Below, piece by piece: positions 35,231 to 44,404 of a DNA stretch of 62,523 bases. The first letter of the stretch is position 1; each line of letters opens with the position of its first letter. Origin of the DNA: Clostridia bacterium. Its GTDB lineage: Bacteria; Bacillota; Clostridia; Oscillospirales; CAG-272. The translations under genes and the position numbers were made by a program. The DNA is taken from positions 1 through 62,523 of the forward strand of contig JAFTJZ010000073.1 in assembly GCA_017456145.1 (NCBI GenBank). Direction: 5' to 3'. The notes under the pieces were generated by a model. That model had not been told where the DNA came from. It worked only from the letters and a program-made list of their open reading frames with translations, and ran no database searches.

Positions 35231-35719
35231 TCAATAGCCGAATTTTCCCGACATGGAGTCGTCGTCATCGATCCAATCGTTGACATCCACAATGCGATAC
35301 TCATCCTTGGTATCGCGCAGCACGACCTTGGCGATCCCCGCATTGATGACCATACGCTTGCACATCATACAGGAGGTCACACCGCTGACCAGTGAGCCGT
35401 CTGTGGGGGAAACACACGCCATGTACAGCGTTGCGCCCAGCATTTGATCTCTGGGGGCGGCAATGATGGCGTTGGCCTCGGAGTGAACAGCGCGGCAAAG
35501 CTCGTAGCGTTCACCTCGAGGGATCTGCAGCTTTTCTCTCATGCAGAAATTGAGATCAGAGCAATTCTGACGACCGCGCGGTGCGCCGTTGTAGCCTGTG
35601 GAAATGATACTGTCATCCTTTACGATGATCGCGCCGTATTTTTTGCGCAGGCAGGTGCTGCGCTCGGCGACGGTCTCGGCAATGTCAAGGTAATAATTAT
35701 GCTTGGATACTCGTTCCAT
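35231..35719 (-). CDS. dCMP/cytidine deaminase family protein (ComEB-like)
   Basis: The 162-residue enzyme deaminates dCMP to dUMP as a source for dTMP. The zinc site is AVHSEANAI (His and catalytic Glu) with the second half SCMMCKRM, where Ser replaces the usual Pro of PCxxC. The upstream frame is open for 54 more codons but lacks motifs; the ATG with AGGAAAGGA upstream is the natural start. Some relatives take part in DNA uptake, which this context does not suggest. Confidence 0.93.
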   Translation of the reverse strand: MERVSKHNYYLDIAETVAERSTCLRKKYGAIIVKDDSIISTGYNGAPRGRQNCSDLNFCMREKLQIPRGERYELCRAVHSEANAIIAAPRDQMLGATLYMACVSPTDGSLVSGVTSCMMCKRMVINAGIAKVVLRDTKDEYRIVDVNDWIDDDDSMSGKFGY

Positions 35720-35774
35720 GTATGGAATCCTTTCCTCCCCCTTGGGGATATGTGCGTAAAGATATTCACTATAT

Positions 35775-35803
35775 ATTATAGTATAAAACCATATGAAAAT
35801 CAA
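35775..35803 (-). promoter_or_regulatory. Sigma-A promoter of the deaminase-lipoprotein-rimI-tsaD operon
   Basis: TTGATT (35798-35803) and TATAAT (35775-35780) are 17 bases apart on the minus strand, about 50 bases before the deaminase start. Confidence 0.85.
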
Positions 35804-35896
35804 GTGCTTTTTGAAAACTTTGTATTCTTGATGCACATTTGCCTGCCGAGACCGAAAAAAATCGAAAAAATTCATCGCCAAAAAAGAAAATACCGC

Positions 35897-35925
35897 TTGA
35901 CAGGCGCGGTGTTTTGTGGTATACT
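35897..35925 (+). promoter_or_regulatory. Promoter of tRNA-Gln
   Basis: TTGACA (35897-35902) and TATACT (35920-35925) are 17 bases apart, ending 25 bases before the tRNA. Confidence 0.85.
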
Positions 35926-35949
35926 ATTTATGTTATGGATATCACACAT

Positions 35950-36024
35950 TGGGGTGTCGCCAAGCGGTAAGGCACAGGACTTTGACTCCTGCATCCGTCG
36001 GTTCAAATCCGGCCACCCCAGCCA
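35950..36024 (+). tRNA. tRNA-Gln (anticodon TTG)
   Basis: The acceptor stem is TGGGGTG with CACCCCA. The anticodon stem CAGGA/TCCTG holds the loop CTTTGAC, giving anticodon TTG. The T arm has GGTTCAAATCC. A discriminator G is followed by an encoded CCA. The gene is monocistronic, with its own promoter and terminator. Confidence 0.97.
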
Positions 36025-36143
36025 AAAATCTCCTCGGACGAAGTTCGAGGAGATTTTTACCTTTTCACTATTCACTCTTCACTTTTCCCTAAAACTGTCC
36101 GAGGAGATTTTTGGCAAAGTAATAAGTAATAGTGAATAGTGAA
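36021..36143. repeat. Nested inverted-repeat element starting at the tRNA-Gln 3' end
   Basis: A 19-bp perfect inverted repeat begins with the last bases of the tRNA (36021-36039) and returns at 36097-36115. A second pair, TTCACTATTCACT (36064-36076) and AGTGAATAGTGAA (36131-36143), crosses it. The first arm also forms the tRNA terminator, AAAAATCTCCTCG/CGAGGAGATTTTT (36024-36036 with 36046-36058). Such layered palindromes resemble MITE-like or REP-like elements. No coding capacity is present. Confidence 0.65.
36024..36058 (+). terminator. tRNA-Gln terminator
   Basis: A 13-bp perfect stem with a nine-base loop ends in ATTTTT directly after the CCA end. Confidence 0.9.
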
Positions 36144-36192
36144 GAAGTAAGGTAGTTTTTCGCCGAGGCGAAATGCATTTTTTATATAAAGG

Positions 36193-36221
36193 TTGAAAAG
36201 TAATAGGTTTTATGGTATAAT
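36193..36221 (+). promoter_or_regulatory. Promoter of the S23-like gene
   Basis: TTGAAA (36193-36198) and TATAAT (36216-36221) are 17 bases apart. An AAGGAGG site follows before the ATG. Confidence 0.8.
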
Positions 36222-36251
36222 AGAGCAAAGTTAAACAAGGAGGTATGTAAT

Positions 36252-36596
36252 ATGCCCGAAAGTCCTTTGATGATAAAATCGAAAGCGTTTGCTTTAGATG
36301 TTATTCGCGCTTGCAAGGTGTTGAGAGAAGCAAAGTGCGAAAGTGCGCTCATCAATCAGTTTTTGCGTTCGGGAACGAGCATCGGTGCGAACATTCGTGA
36401 AGCGTTTTATGCTCACGGCAAGGCGGATTTCGTGGCAAAGTTACATATTGCCTTGAAGGAATGTTCCGAAACGGAATATTGGCTTGAACTTTTGATCGAG
36501 AGCGGATATTATCACGATAAAACGATTTTGGATAAATGTGTTGAGGTGAAAAGAATTTTGATTGCCTCTATCAACACGGCGAAAGACAAGCAGTAA
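36252..36596 (+). CDS. Four-helix-bundle protein, S23/IVP family
   Basis: The 114-residue protein matches the S23 family: FALDVIRACKVL, then LINQFLRSGTSIGANIREA, then KLHIALKECSETEYWLELL. These small pentamer-forming proteins are best known from intervening sequences inside 23S rRNA genes, but free-standing copies are common and their function is unknown. Here the gene is AT-rich, has its own promoter and is flanked by copies of GCGAAATGCATTTTTT at 36168 and 36735, suggesting a mobile cassette. Confidence 0.92.
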   Translation: MPESPLMIKSKAFALDVIRACKVLREAKCESALINQFLRSGTSIGANIREAFYAHGKADFVAKLHIALKECSETEYWLELLIESGYYHDKTILDKCVEVKRILIASINTAKDKQ

Positions 36597-36631
36597 AACG
36601 AGAAAAGCAGAGATTTCGAGCGATTTCTCCT

Positions 36632-36662
36632 GCCCCATTTGCAAGGCAAATGGGGCTATTTT
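36632..36662 (+). terminator. Terminator of the S23-like gene
   Basis: GCCCCATTTGC and GCAAATGGGGC form an 11-bp stem around AAG, followed by TATTTT. Confidence 0.85.
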
Positions 36663-36802
36663 CTGACTCTGAAGTTTTTCGGAAGTTTGTAGATGCATTT
36701 CGGGCTTTTCGGGTCTGTAGACAGATTCGAACCAGCGAAATGCATTTTTTGATATAGATTCCCCACAGCACCAAAACTGTGTACAGATTCGAACTACCAC
36801 AC

Positions 36803-36831
36803 TTGAAATGTTTACAAAGTTGTGATATAAT
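36803..36831 (+). promoter_or_regulatory. Promoter of the small membrane protein gene
   Basis: TTGAAA (36803-36808) and TATAAT (36826-36831) are 17 bases apart. Confidence 0.75.
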
Positions 36832-36884
36832 AAAGTTAAGAGAGTCGGTATCGTTTCAATCAACACAGCGAAGGAGAGCGCAAA

Positions 36885-37289
36885 ATGAAATATAATCCAC
36901 TACTCAAGGGTACAATTATAAAAACTGTTTTTGCAGGTTTAGAAGTAATGGTGCTTGTTGGTATATTAATATACTCTTTTTTAAGTGCCGGCGAAAGCAT
37001 TTGGGGTTATTGGGGTAGTATTATAGCTATAATCAGCTTACTTAGTCCTATCTATATTTACGCTATTCCAAACGCAATCTTTACCACATATAATTTAATG
37101 GTCGTAACGAGAAACCGCCACACACTTGATTCGATCAAAAAATATCATAAACTGAGCAAAAGATATTTAATATGGGGTGTCATAACCGGCGGTTTGTATG
37201 GTTGTCTTTTAGCACCGATTTTCTTACTGGAAAACATTTTTCTCTACTGTGCATACAGAAAAGAATTAGAACGAATCAAAAATACATAG
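36885..37289 (+). CDS. Small integral membrane protein, unknown
   Basis: The 134-residue protein has four hydrophobic segments (about 11-33, 42-62, 66-80 and 95-125) and a basic loop RNRHTLDSIKKYHKLSKRY between the third and fourth. An AAGGAGAGCGCAAA site precedes the ATG. It is AT-rich like its neighbours. I do not recognise a family; it has no catalytic motif. Confidence 0.7.
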   Translation: MKYNPLLKGTIIKTVFAGLEVMVLVGILIYSFLSAGESIWGYWGSIIAIISLLSPIYIYAIPNAIFTTYNLMVVTRNRHTLDSIKKYHKLSKRYLIWGVITGGLYGCLLAPIFLLENIFLYCAYRKELERIKNT

Positions 37290-37376
37290 GATTTGTTTGC
37301 AATCATGGCGTTGCGCCCCGGAAGACAGCGGTCAAGTGCAACTCCCACCATCGCCAAGGGGACGTCTATCTCACGC

Positions 37377-37410
37377 AAAAAAGCCTGATGCTTGCGCGTC
37401 AGGCTTTTTT
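37377..37410. terminator. Bidirectional terminator
   Basis: AAAAAAGCCTGA and TCAGGCTTTTTT enclose a ten-base loop, with A and T runs on both sides. It is the strongest terminator in the window. Confidence 0.85.
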
Positions 37411-37798
37411 GACGCGCGGAATCTGCGTTTTTACCTGCAAAGCAGGCGAATATTGCGGGGGTTATCCGCAAAGCCAAAATAGCGGGGTGAGTTTCAAATG
37501 CATATTTTGCATTTGACTCCCCCGATTCACTCTTTCATTGTGTTTGGCCATCTGAAAGAAAATTCGTTATGCCCAAAGAACCATCGCAAGCGTGCCAATG
37601 CACATAAAGCAAAGTCCGAGGGCGGCGGGAACTGAACGTCTTATGGACAATCAAGTTGGTTTTACTGTGGTGAATGGCATCGTTACTACAGCTTTAAGAG
37701 TCAAAGTAACACCGTAACACCGCAAAGTAACACTCCGAGGTATGGACTTTGCGGGTCATTTATGATATAATCATTTTGTTAATACAGGAGGTGTTACC
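37411..37798. other. Gene-free, repeat-bearing stretch before the HTH gene
   Basis: A palindrome CAAATGCATATTTTGCATTTG lies near 37495-37516 with GGGG/CCCC arms outside it. Short iterations of AAAGTAACAC occur at about 37696-37735. TATAAT at 37763-37768 is a -10 candidate for the next gene, without a clear -35. One minus frame reads SIRRSVPAALGLCFMCIGTLA near 37570-37650 and could be a decayed membrane protein, but it is too short to call. Confidence 0.4.
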
Positions 37799-38425
37799 AT
37801 GGAATTTTCAGAAAAATTAAAAGAGCTACGGCAGCAAAAAGGGATTTCACAGGCAAACCTTGCTGCCCACATTCATATCAGCAGATCTGCCGTTGCCAAA
37901 TGGGAAAACGGATTAGGCCTGCCCGGAGATGAGTCGTTGAGAATGTTAGCCGATTATTTTAATGTCACAACGGATGAACTGATCCCCAATAAGAGCTGCG
38001 AGGAAATCCTTGTATCCAAGAATAAAACCATTGATCATCAAAAAAAGGTCATCCTCGGTTTTGCGGGCGGCTGTGCCGTCGGTCTATTCATCATGGCTTT
38101 TATCTGGATTGAGCCACTGCGGGATGCGCTTGAATTGTTAGGGCTGGGTGCCATTCTAACCGCGCTGGGAATCTTCAATATGCGCGGGAATATTGCATCG
38201 ATTCATTGGTACAATCGACGCAAGGTCACAAAAGAAAACCAAAAGGCATATTGCTTGATCGTAGGACTCGGAACGCTGATCGTTGGCATTTCCCTCATTG
38301 CAGCAGGTTTGGTTCAGGCTCTTATCGGAATCGAACCGAGTGCATTGATTATGGTTGGCGGCATTTTGGTCGGACTCGTTCTGATTTTATACGCACAATT
38401 CAAATATAATAAAGGTTTGTTTTAA
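37799..38425 (+). CDS. Cro/CI-type HTH regulator with C-terminal membrane domain
   Basis: Residues 5-60 are an Xre-type helix-turn-helix (LRQQKGISQANLAAHIHISRS, then VAKWENGLGLPGDESL). The C-terminal half holds about four hydrophobic segments, with KVILGFAGGCAVGLFIMAFIW first and ALIMVGGILVGLVLILYAQF last. Membrane-tethered regulators of this kind are common in Firmicutes; ligand and targets are unknown. AGGAGGTGTTACC precedes the ATG. Confidence 0.9.
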   Translation: MEFSEKLKELRQQKGISQANLAAHIHISRSAVAKWENGLGLPGDESLRMLADYFNVTTDELIPNKSCEEILVSKNKTIDHQKKVILGFAGGCAVGLFIMAFIWIEPLRDALELLGLGAILTALGIFNMRGNIASIHWYNRRKVTKENQKAYCLIVGLGTLIVGISLIAAGLVQALIGIEPSALIMVGGILVGLVLILYAQFKYNKGLF

Positions 38426-38742
38426 AAAGATTGCCTGATCCTAAATATTTGCTATACTGACCACACTTCGAAAATGCGTTGATCACGATATCCTTGACAC
38501 CGCGCTCATCCGTGACGATTTTTCACCAAGCGCCGCCCCCGCCAAGTTCTTTGTCGAATACGTTCGTTTGTAGCAAAGAGCAGGCAAGGGGTATCTGCTC
38601 CCCCCGGCTTGGATAAGGAAATATAACGCCAAGAGAGCAGCACGGCAACACATACAAATACGGAATGCTCCCGCGAAAATCCAATCGCAAAGAAAAAGCG
38701 GCAAAGAACAAGAGTTCCCTGTCGCTTTTTCCACAGATCATG
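38426..38742. other. Stretch without an intact gene; possible plus-strand gene remnant
   Basis: A plus frame ending at 38573 reads DHDILDTALIRDDFSPSAAP and then AKFFVEYVRL before a stop. It has the composition of a real protein C-terminus but no start, so it may be the tail of a deleted gene. The rest up to the nitroreductase shows no convincing gene, promoter or terminator. Confidence 0.3.
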
Positions 38743-39555
38743 TCAGTGCGCGATCAGATATGAGGCAATATACTCATCGTCGGTTTTGATCGCGGGAGCG
38801 ACCGACGAGAAACTCACGCGCAGACCGCACGCCTTCGCCGTCAGTGCAAAATGACACAACGCGATACCCATATCGATTTTTTGCATATCCAACGTGTCGC
38901 TGCGCGTGATTCCCTTCGATCTCTTCAAATAGAAGTGCACGGCACCCTCGCAGGCTACGACTCTCCACGGCTGCTTGTTCACCGCGGAGGGTGCAAGGCG
39001 AACCATCTCAAGCGCAAGGGCAAGGCTGCCCGCTTTTTCTTTTGTCAGCGGCATGTCAAAATTCCCATCGAAGAACAAGCGCTCAAAGGGTAAGCGCTCA
39101 TCCGCCTTGATGGCTTTTCGCATCATTCCCTCCCGCATCGACATCTTATTCGCAACATACCCCAACGGGCTTGCACACGGCATGATCTCGTCGGCACCGA
39201 GCCCCATCGCTGTTTCAAATGCAGGGCGATTCATCGTGCCGCCAAGCCAGACCGTGCCGATACCCAATGACCACGCATGGAGCACCAGCATTTCAAAGGA
39301 ATAGCCGAAGGCGACGTCTGCGTGCTCGCTTTTCTTGATTTTACCGCCCACATACGTCTCTGTCCCGCTGACCACAGGGCAAAGCAGTCCATGCTCCTTG
39401 GCATTGAGCAGTTCAAATTTCACGGGCAAGGCGTACGGGTTTTCCGTATCTTGCATAAGCTCGCGCAGCTTTTCCAGATCCTTCATTTCAAGCGCACGAC
39501 CGTCATAGCTGCGTACACTTCTTCGGTTGCGGATCAATTCTGTGACGTTTTCCAT
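38743..39555 (-). CDS. Nitroreductase family protein
   Basis: The start MENVTELIRNRRSVRSYDGRA, after GGAGGTAC, gives 270 residues. RRSVRSYDG is the FMN-phosphate contact of nitroreductases, VLHAWSLGIGTVWLGG and LALEMVRLAPSAVNKQPWRVV are two further flavin-site blocks. The order of blocks, with the APS-NKQPW motif in the second half, matches the putative two-domain nitroreductases of Clostridia. The substrate is unknown. Confidence 0.88.
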   Translation of the reverse strand: MENVTELIRNRRSVRSYDGRALEMKDLEKLRELMQDTENPYALPVKFELLNAKEHGLLCPVVSGTETYVGGKIKKSEHADVAFGYSFEMLVLHAWSLGIGTVWLGGTMNRPAFETAMGLGADEIMPCASPLGYVANKMSMREGMMRKAIKADERLPFERLFFDGNFDMPLTKEKAGSLALALEMVRLAPSAVNKQPWRVVACEGAVHFYLKRSKGITRSDTLDMQKIDMGIALCHFALTAKACGLRVSFSSVAPAIKTDDEYIASYLIAH

Positions 39556-39703
39556 CATGTACCTCCATTTATCCACGGTGTGAAACGTAATTTCCTCCGA
39601 ATGTACAGATCTAAAAGTCCCTTGCCTGACACCGCTCATATCTTGTACCGAGTTGCTATAATATTATACAACAAATTTCTGTATCTGTCAAGGAATTTTT
39701 GTT

Positions 39704-42028
39704 TCAGGGCGAAAAGACCCTTTCCCTCCACGCGGCGAAGAAAGTCAATAGCAGTGCAAAGCAGGCGTAAGCGAGAGCCCACGGGCACAGATCGCTCTGT
39801 GTGAGCAGCGGAAACCCTGCAAGATATGAATTTGGGAACAGAAAAGGCAGCGCATCCTCGCCAAACAGCGTCAAGAGCTTGGCAGTGAAGGCGGTAAGTG
39901 ATGTGAGAATGACCGTCGGGACGGTCGCGCGGAACAGAGCGGACAGTGCCACGATGATAAGTGAGAGCAGCACCATGCCAAGCGTGCGCAAAAGGACGGT
40001 TGTAAGCGTCACCTGCAGCACGGAGCCGTCCGGTATACTTTGTCCCATCAGGCTGTAGGCGGGGGCGTGGAGCGCGGGAAGATCGTAGTTTTTCATCAAA
40101 ATCAGCCACCGCGCGGCTTGTGCCGCCAATGTCATAATGGTCGTGAAGGCGACCGTCCATGCCATCTTTGCCGCAAAGGTGCACCTTCGTCCGCGCGGCG
40201 TGCTGTAAAGGACAGATGAGAAACCGCCCGTGTGCTCATCGGCAAAGATCGCGGCCAGCGTCAGGATCAAAAAGGCGATCAGACAGACGTCCTCGTCCTC
40301 CTGCAAAAACAGCAGCCAACCCGTATCGTAAAGAACGTATGGGGCTTTTCCCTCGGCATGCAGCATGGAAAGATAGTGCAGCTTTTCATCCACTCGCTCC
40401 ATATGCTCCAGCCGCTGCATTGCAAGGTTGCCTGCTGCGATCAGCTCTCCGTATTCTTCATAGGTGATCTCGCCGTTCTCAAAGCGCGACTTGCCCTCGT
40501 CCACAGCGTCGGCTGCCGCGCGCAGCTTATCCTTTTCCTCTTGCATGGTGATCTGCGTCTGCTCGGAGTATTCGCCCTCCAGCAGCGTCATATATTCATG
40601 ATACAGAGCATCGGGGAGGGTCTCGTTCGGGGCGTAATAAGTATCAACGGCGTGATATTCTGCTGCGATCAAAAGGAGCAGCAGCAACGAAAACATCTGC
40701 TGCGACACCAATTTATGCAGCTCCCATGCGCCGATGTGAACGGAATAGGTGCGTGCTTTTTTATCTGCACGGCGCAGCGCGTGGTCTTGTCTGTGCGGTA
40801 TCACCTTTCTAAGACGGATCAGCACAGTCGATTGCACCCGACCGCTCACGCGGCAGCGGCAAAACGTCACTGCAGTCAGGATAAAGAGCAGCATCGCGAT
40901 ACCGAGCAGCCACGGAACGAGCATTTTCTGCAGCACCACGCAGCTCTTTCCGATGCGAAACGCATTCCAACGCGTCAGAAAATCATTCCCCTGTAAAATA
41001 TCCATCAGATTCAACTGCCCAATGGGACCATGCGCATTCCAACGTCCCAACAGTGAAAGCCCGTATGATGCAGCAAGCACTCCACCGCCGATGCCGAGCA
41101 ACGACACGTACCGCTTGGTAAAAATGCTGAGCAATAGCATCAGCCATACTAAGCCAATGCCCCCCATAGCACGCAATGCAAGCTGTAACAGTACACCACC
41201 GATCACACTGCAAGCAAAGGGGGCTGTGGTGAATACACTTTGCAACGGAAGGAGCGCACCGCCAATGCCGGTACGACTTACAATCAGAACACCATGCAAT
41301 ACCGCAAACGCCAAAAGCAGTACAATGGAACCCACAGCTCCGGCAAGCAATTTTGCGAAAATGAGCGACAGCCGCCCCCGTCTGGTCGTGCGCAAAAGCG
41401 GCAACATGGTGCCCTTCTCGGGGAGCAACAAAAGTGCTCCGAGAATCAAGAGCGCGGCAAGATAAAACGGCAGATACCCCTGATCCTTCAGAATCACATC
41501 CCAGCCATCTACAATTTCCGCAGGAATGACGATATTCTTTTGGAGTTGCCGCGTATAATGATTGATCATGCCCACCTGGTAACGGACGACGAAATCGCTC
41601 TCCTGCCGCCCACTTTGTAAATAATTATAGTGTTGGAGACGCGCCGTTTCGATGGTGTCTTGAAGAGTTGACTCATATCTGCGGGTGTTGTCCAAAAAAC
41701 GGATAAACGCCGAATCCGCGATATACGTCTCGTAGGCAGCCCTGAGCTGCGGTGACTGCTCCTTTCCGTTCGGCTCGCTAAAACTATCCAAGGTCGCCTC
41801 ATAATCCTGCACCATCCTGACACGGGCACGCACCTCCTTTTCATACGCGGTGCCCCGCTTTCGATATTCCTCAAGGCAAGCATCGACCTGCCCTCGGTGC
41901 TCTCCGTAGCGTACTGTGCGCGGTGTACGCAGGCAAAGAATGGCACTGACGGTCAGCAGCAGCGCGACGGTCACAAGAAATATTTTATTCTGATATAGCT
42001 TTCTGCATTCACCGAGCCATATATTCAT
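39704..42028 (-). CDS. ABC-2-type permease, tandem-duplicated (774 residues), copy 1
   Basis: The protein is two similar halves joined at about residue 440. Each half starts with ECRKLYQNKIFLVTV or WELHKLVSQQMFSLLLL, a membrane segment, a 120-150 residue outside region rich in YHEYM/AYETYI-type helices, a (Y/V)DTGW or similar strand, then about five membrane segments. That equals a full ABC-2 permease pair in one chain. It lies 15 bases after a three-cysteine lipoprotein. No ATPase is in this operon; the nearest is at 53.2-54.1 kb. Its paralog is at 45.2-47.6 kb. Confidence 0.75.
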   Translation of the reverse strand: MNIWLGECRKLYQNKIFLVTVALLLTVSAILCLRTPRTVRYGEHRGQVDACLEEYRKRGTAYEKEVRARVRMVQDYEATLDSFSEPNGKEQSPQLRAAYETYIADSAFIRFLDNTRRYESTLQDTIETARLQHYNYLQSGRQESDFVVRYQVGMINHYTRQLQKNIVIPAEIVDGWDVILKDQGYLPFYLAALLILGALLLLPEKGTMLPLLRTTRRGRLSLIFAKLLAGAVGSIVLLLAFAVLHGVLIVSRTGIGGALLPLQSVFTTAPFACSVIGGVLLQLALRAMGGIGLVWLMLLLSIFTKRYVSLLGIGGGVLAASYGLSLLGRWNAHGPIGQLNLMDILQGNDFLTRWNAFRIGKSCVVLQKMLVPWLLGIAMLLFILTAVTFCRCRVSGRVQSTVLIRLRKVIPHRQDHALRRADKKARTYSVHIGAWELHKLVSQQMFSLLLLLLIAAEYHAVDTYYAPNETLPDALYHEYMTLLEGEYSEQTQITMQEEKDKLRAAADAVDEGKSRFENGEITYEEYGELIAAGNLAMQRLEHMERVDEKLHYLSMLHAEGKAPYVLYDTGWLLFLQEDEDVCLIAFLILTLAAIFADEHTGGFSSVLYSTPRGRRCTFAAKMAWTVAFTTIMTLAAQAARWLILMKNYDLPALHAPAYSLMGQSIPDGSVLQVTLTTVLLRTLGMVLLSLIIVALSALFRATVPTVILTSLTAFTAKLLTLFGEDALPFLFPNSYLAGFPLLTQSDLCPWALAYACFALLLTFFAAWRERVFSP

Positions 42029-42043
42029 ACGCCGCCCTCACAC

Positions 42044-43255
42044 TCACTCCAATCTTCTTCCCTGCTTAAAATCGACGAATTCCCAGCCGTTCTCCCCCTC
42101 GACAAGATTGCCACATCGGGGGATCGCATAGCTTGGAATTCCTCCATCCCCGACTTCAAAGGAAAGGTATATTTCTCCGTCAAAATATTTCATGCCGTTG
42201 ATCCGTCCATTACCACCCACGGTCGCCGTATGAAACACCAGCTCGGGACGGTTGTTCTCCCCCGCCAAGGCAATGCGGTAAAGGGCACGCTGATTGTTGT
42301 CCGTCAGGTACAGATGCGTATCACTCACGGTTTGGAATATGCCCATTCCTTTGATATCGGTGGCAAAGACGTGTTTTTCCTTGGTCAGAAGGTGATAGGA
42401 ATAGTAATTCACCGTGCCATCCTCAAGGATCTCCTTATTATAAATATAATCTCCGTGAAGAATGTTAATTCCGGTTATATTCGAGTCCAATTTTTCATAC
42501 GTATCAAACGTTTCGTTGACTTTGTACAGTTCAAACTCATCCATAAACATAACAATCATGTGACGATTTCCGACCCAAAGGTTACTGAAGATCTTACCCT
42601 CGGGCGGGGTCAGGATCTCTGCCTTTTCGGTCTTGACGTTGTAGCGGATATGCTCAAGGCCGCCGTCCTTCAAGTTGCGCGTCACGTATACGTAATCTCC
42701 CTGTACCTGGAAAAAGCGCAGCTCGTTGCCATTGCCACTGAACACTTTTTTGCTTTCCATGGTATCTACCGTCATGGAATAAAGATTTCCGTCATTGGAG
42801 CCAAATATAGTGGCATCCGCACGGCTGCCGTACAGCTTGCCGTCTGCCGGGCTGTAGATCCTCATGCCTTCTGCCAGTTCGCTCATGCCGCCGAAAAAGA
42901 CCGCGGGACACCACCCCATTTCATGCTCGCACAGAGCATCCATGCAAAAACTGCTTGTCACCTTGGAAGCTTTATTGACATAGCAAAGTTCGCCCTCTTG
43001 AATAAATACCATGCCGTGCGCGTTGAGAAATTCATTCCGCCCCATAAGGGTCATCGCATAGTCGTTCTCATCAAAGCGAGTCGTATCAATCGGCACATTG
43101 TCCTCCACACGCTCGGGCTCCCCCGACGCATTTCCCTCCGCCTCCGGTTCACTCTGCTCAAAATTCTCCGGTAACATCTCCTCATCGGTACAAGCGACCA
43201 AGCCCGTACATATACAGCACAATCCCAATATCAGTGCGATCCATCTTGTTTTCAT
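42044..43255 (-). CDS. Three-cysteine beta-propeller-like lipoprotein (group A), copy 1
   Basis: The 403-residue protein has a signal peptide and lipobox GLVACTDE (Cys22), followed by an acidic linker. The family block MVFIQEGELCYVNKAS is followed by FCMDALCEHEMGWC. Downstream repeated strand motifs (GNLYSMTVDTMESKKVFSGNGNE, HIRYNVKTEKAEILTPPEGK, DNNQRALYRIAL) look like beta-propeller blades. It directly precedes permease copy 1, so it is probably its outside partner. Confidence 0.75.
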   Translation of the reverse strand: MKTRWIALILGLCCICTGLVACTDEEMLPENFEQSEPEAEGNASGEPERVEDNVPIDTTRFDENDYAMTLMGRNEFLNAHGMVFIQEGELCYVNKASKVTSSFCMDALCEHEMGWCPAVFFGGMSELAEGMRIYSPADGKLYGSRADATIFGSNDGNLYSMTVDTMESKKVFSGNGNELRFFQVQGDYVYVTRNLKDGGLEHIRYNVKTEKAEILTPPEGKIFSNLWVGNRHMIVMFMDEFELYKVNETFDTYEKLDSNITGINILHGDYIYNKEILEDGTVNYYSYHLLTKEKHVFATDIKGMGIFQTVSDTHLYLTDNNQRALYRIALAGENNRPELVFHTATVGGNGRINGMKYFDGEIYLSFEVGDGGIPSYAIPRCGNLVEGENGWEFVDFKQGRRLE

Positions 43256-43292
43256 GCGTTTGTTCCTCCCATTTTCGTTCTGTATTACAGAT

Positions 43293-44366
43293 TTAATTTC
43301 TTGGCAGCCGACGCAGAACCTTTAAGCGGTAATCCCATTCTTCCGTTTTCTCTTGAGCGTTGGTGATCAACACGCTCCCAAGGCCCGGACCGTAGTTAAA
43401 GCGCGCCGAGGCAACGATGGTACTGGCGCGATAGAGCTCCCAATCCGTCCATTCATGCCAATCGGCAGGCAGAATGTCGCGCACCTCCTCGGTAAAGTAC
43501 GACTGCTCCTCTGCCGTCATATCCTCCCAGCCGCCGGGGTATGCGCCGTGCATTTCTTCTTCCAAAAAAATCACGCGCTCCAAAAGATGCGTGTCAGGAT
43601 TGGCAAGGTAGAGCAGCTTGCCATAATCCGGATGCTCCATTTCGTAGATATCCACGCGCATCTCGTCCCGGAAGTACGGACCGTATTCGATCAGAAGATC
43701 CACCGATCTTTGATATACGGCGCGTGCATCGACACCGCACTGGCGGGCAAGTGACGGAATCTCACCGCTCATATCCTGCAGTAATACTTGGATCACTTCC
43801 TCATAGTTATCGTAGGTCCATTTGTGCTCGTACTCGGAAAAATCCTCGTCGCCGTTGTTTCGCTCGCGATAATATCCGTAATATACCATCTCTTTCGAAT
43901 ACCGCTCCTCATAGGGACAAAAGAAGTATTCCTGCAGTACATAACCATCTCCATATTCTGCAAAGCGATAAACTACCTCCAGCAAAATGCATTCCTTGTA
44001 AAAAGTACACACCAGTACCGTTCCCTGCAAATCAAACGCAACGGAGCGGTAGCATCTTGCCTTTGCGGGCGACTCCAGAACCATGGACAAGTCGACAGGA
44101 TGCGCCTGCTCATGCGCGGGAATTTTGATGCTTGGCCCAAGTGGTTGTTTTTCGACCGTTTCTTCCTCTTGCGGTGTTTCTTCTTCGGGGGGCGGCTCCG
44201 ACTGTTCCTCCTCGTACTGCGGCAGCTCAAAGGGAAATCCCGTGTCCTCGGGGTCGTCGGGTACCACGGGAGCGCAGGCGGTGAGTGCCGCGGCGGCAAG
44301 CATGAGGGCCGTCGCCGTCAGAATCAAGCGGAGAGTTCGTCTGCTCGCGCGAAAAATCATGTTCAT
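43293..44366 (-). CDS. Lipoprotein of unknown function, head of the permease-1 operon
   Basis: The start MNMIFRASRRTLRL (CAGGAGTCC site) gives 357 residues, with a signal peptide and lipobox ALTACAPV. A long acidic, proline-rich linker (EEEQSEPPPEEETPQEEETV) follows. The mature domain is rich in tyrosine and glutamate and lacks the three-cysteine motif of its neighbours, so it is not a member of that family. It is the first gene behind the TGTAAG/CGT motif at 44.4 kb. Confidence 0.7.
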   Translation of the reverse strand: MNMIFRASRRTLRLILTATALMLAAAALTACAPVVPDDPEDTGFPFELPQYEEEQSEPPPEEETPQEEETVEKQPLGPSIKIPAHEQAHPVDLSMVLESPAKARCYRSVAFDLQGTVLVCTFYKECILLEVVYRFAEYGDGYVLQEYFFCPYEERYSKEMVYYGYYRERNNGDEDFSEYEHKWTYDNYEEVIQVLLQDMSGEIPSLARQCGVDARAVYQRSVDLLIEYGPYFRDEMRVDIYEMEHPDYGKLLYLANPDTHLLERVIFLEEEMHGAYPGGWEDMTAEEQSYFTEEVRDILPADWHEWTDWELYRASTIVASARFNYGPGLGSVLITNAQEKTEEWDYRLKVLRRLPRN

Positions 44367-44404
44367 ATGGACTCCTGTATATATGTATAGGTATCTTTTG
44401 TCTT

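Noticed and set aside
37244-37477. Minus-strand frame of 77 codons over the strong hairpin near 37.4 kb
   Set aside because: It crosses a bidirectional terminator and overlaps the membrane-protein gene's end; it has no ribosome site and no recognisable domain.
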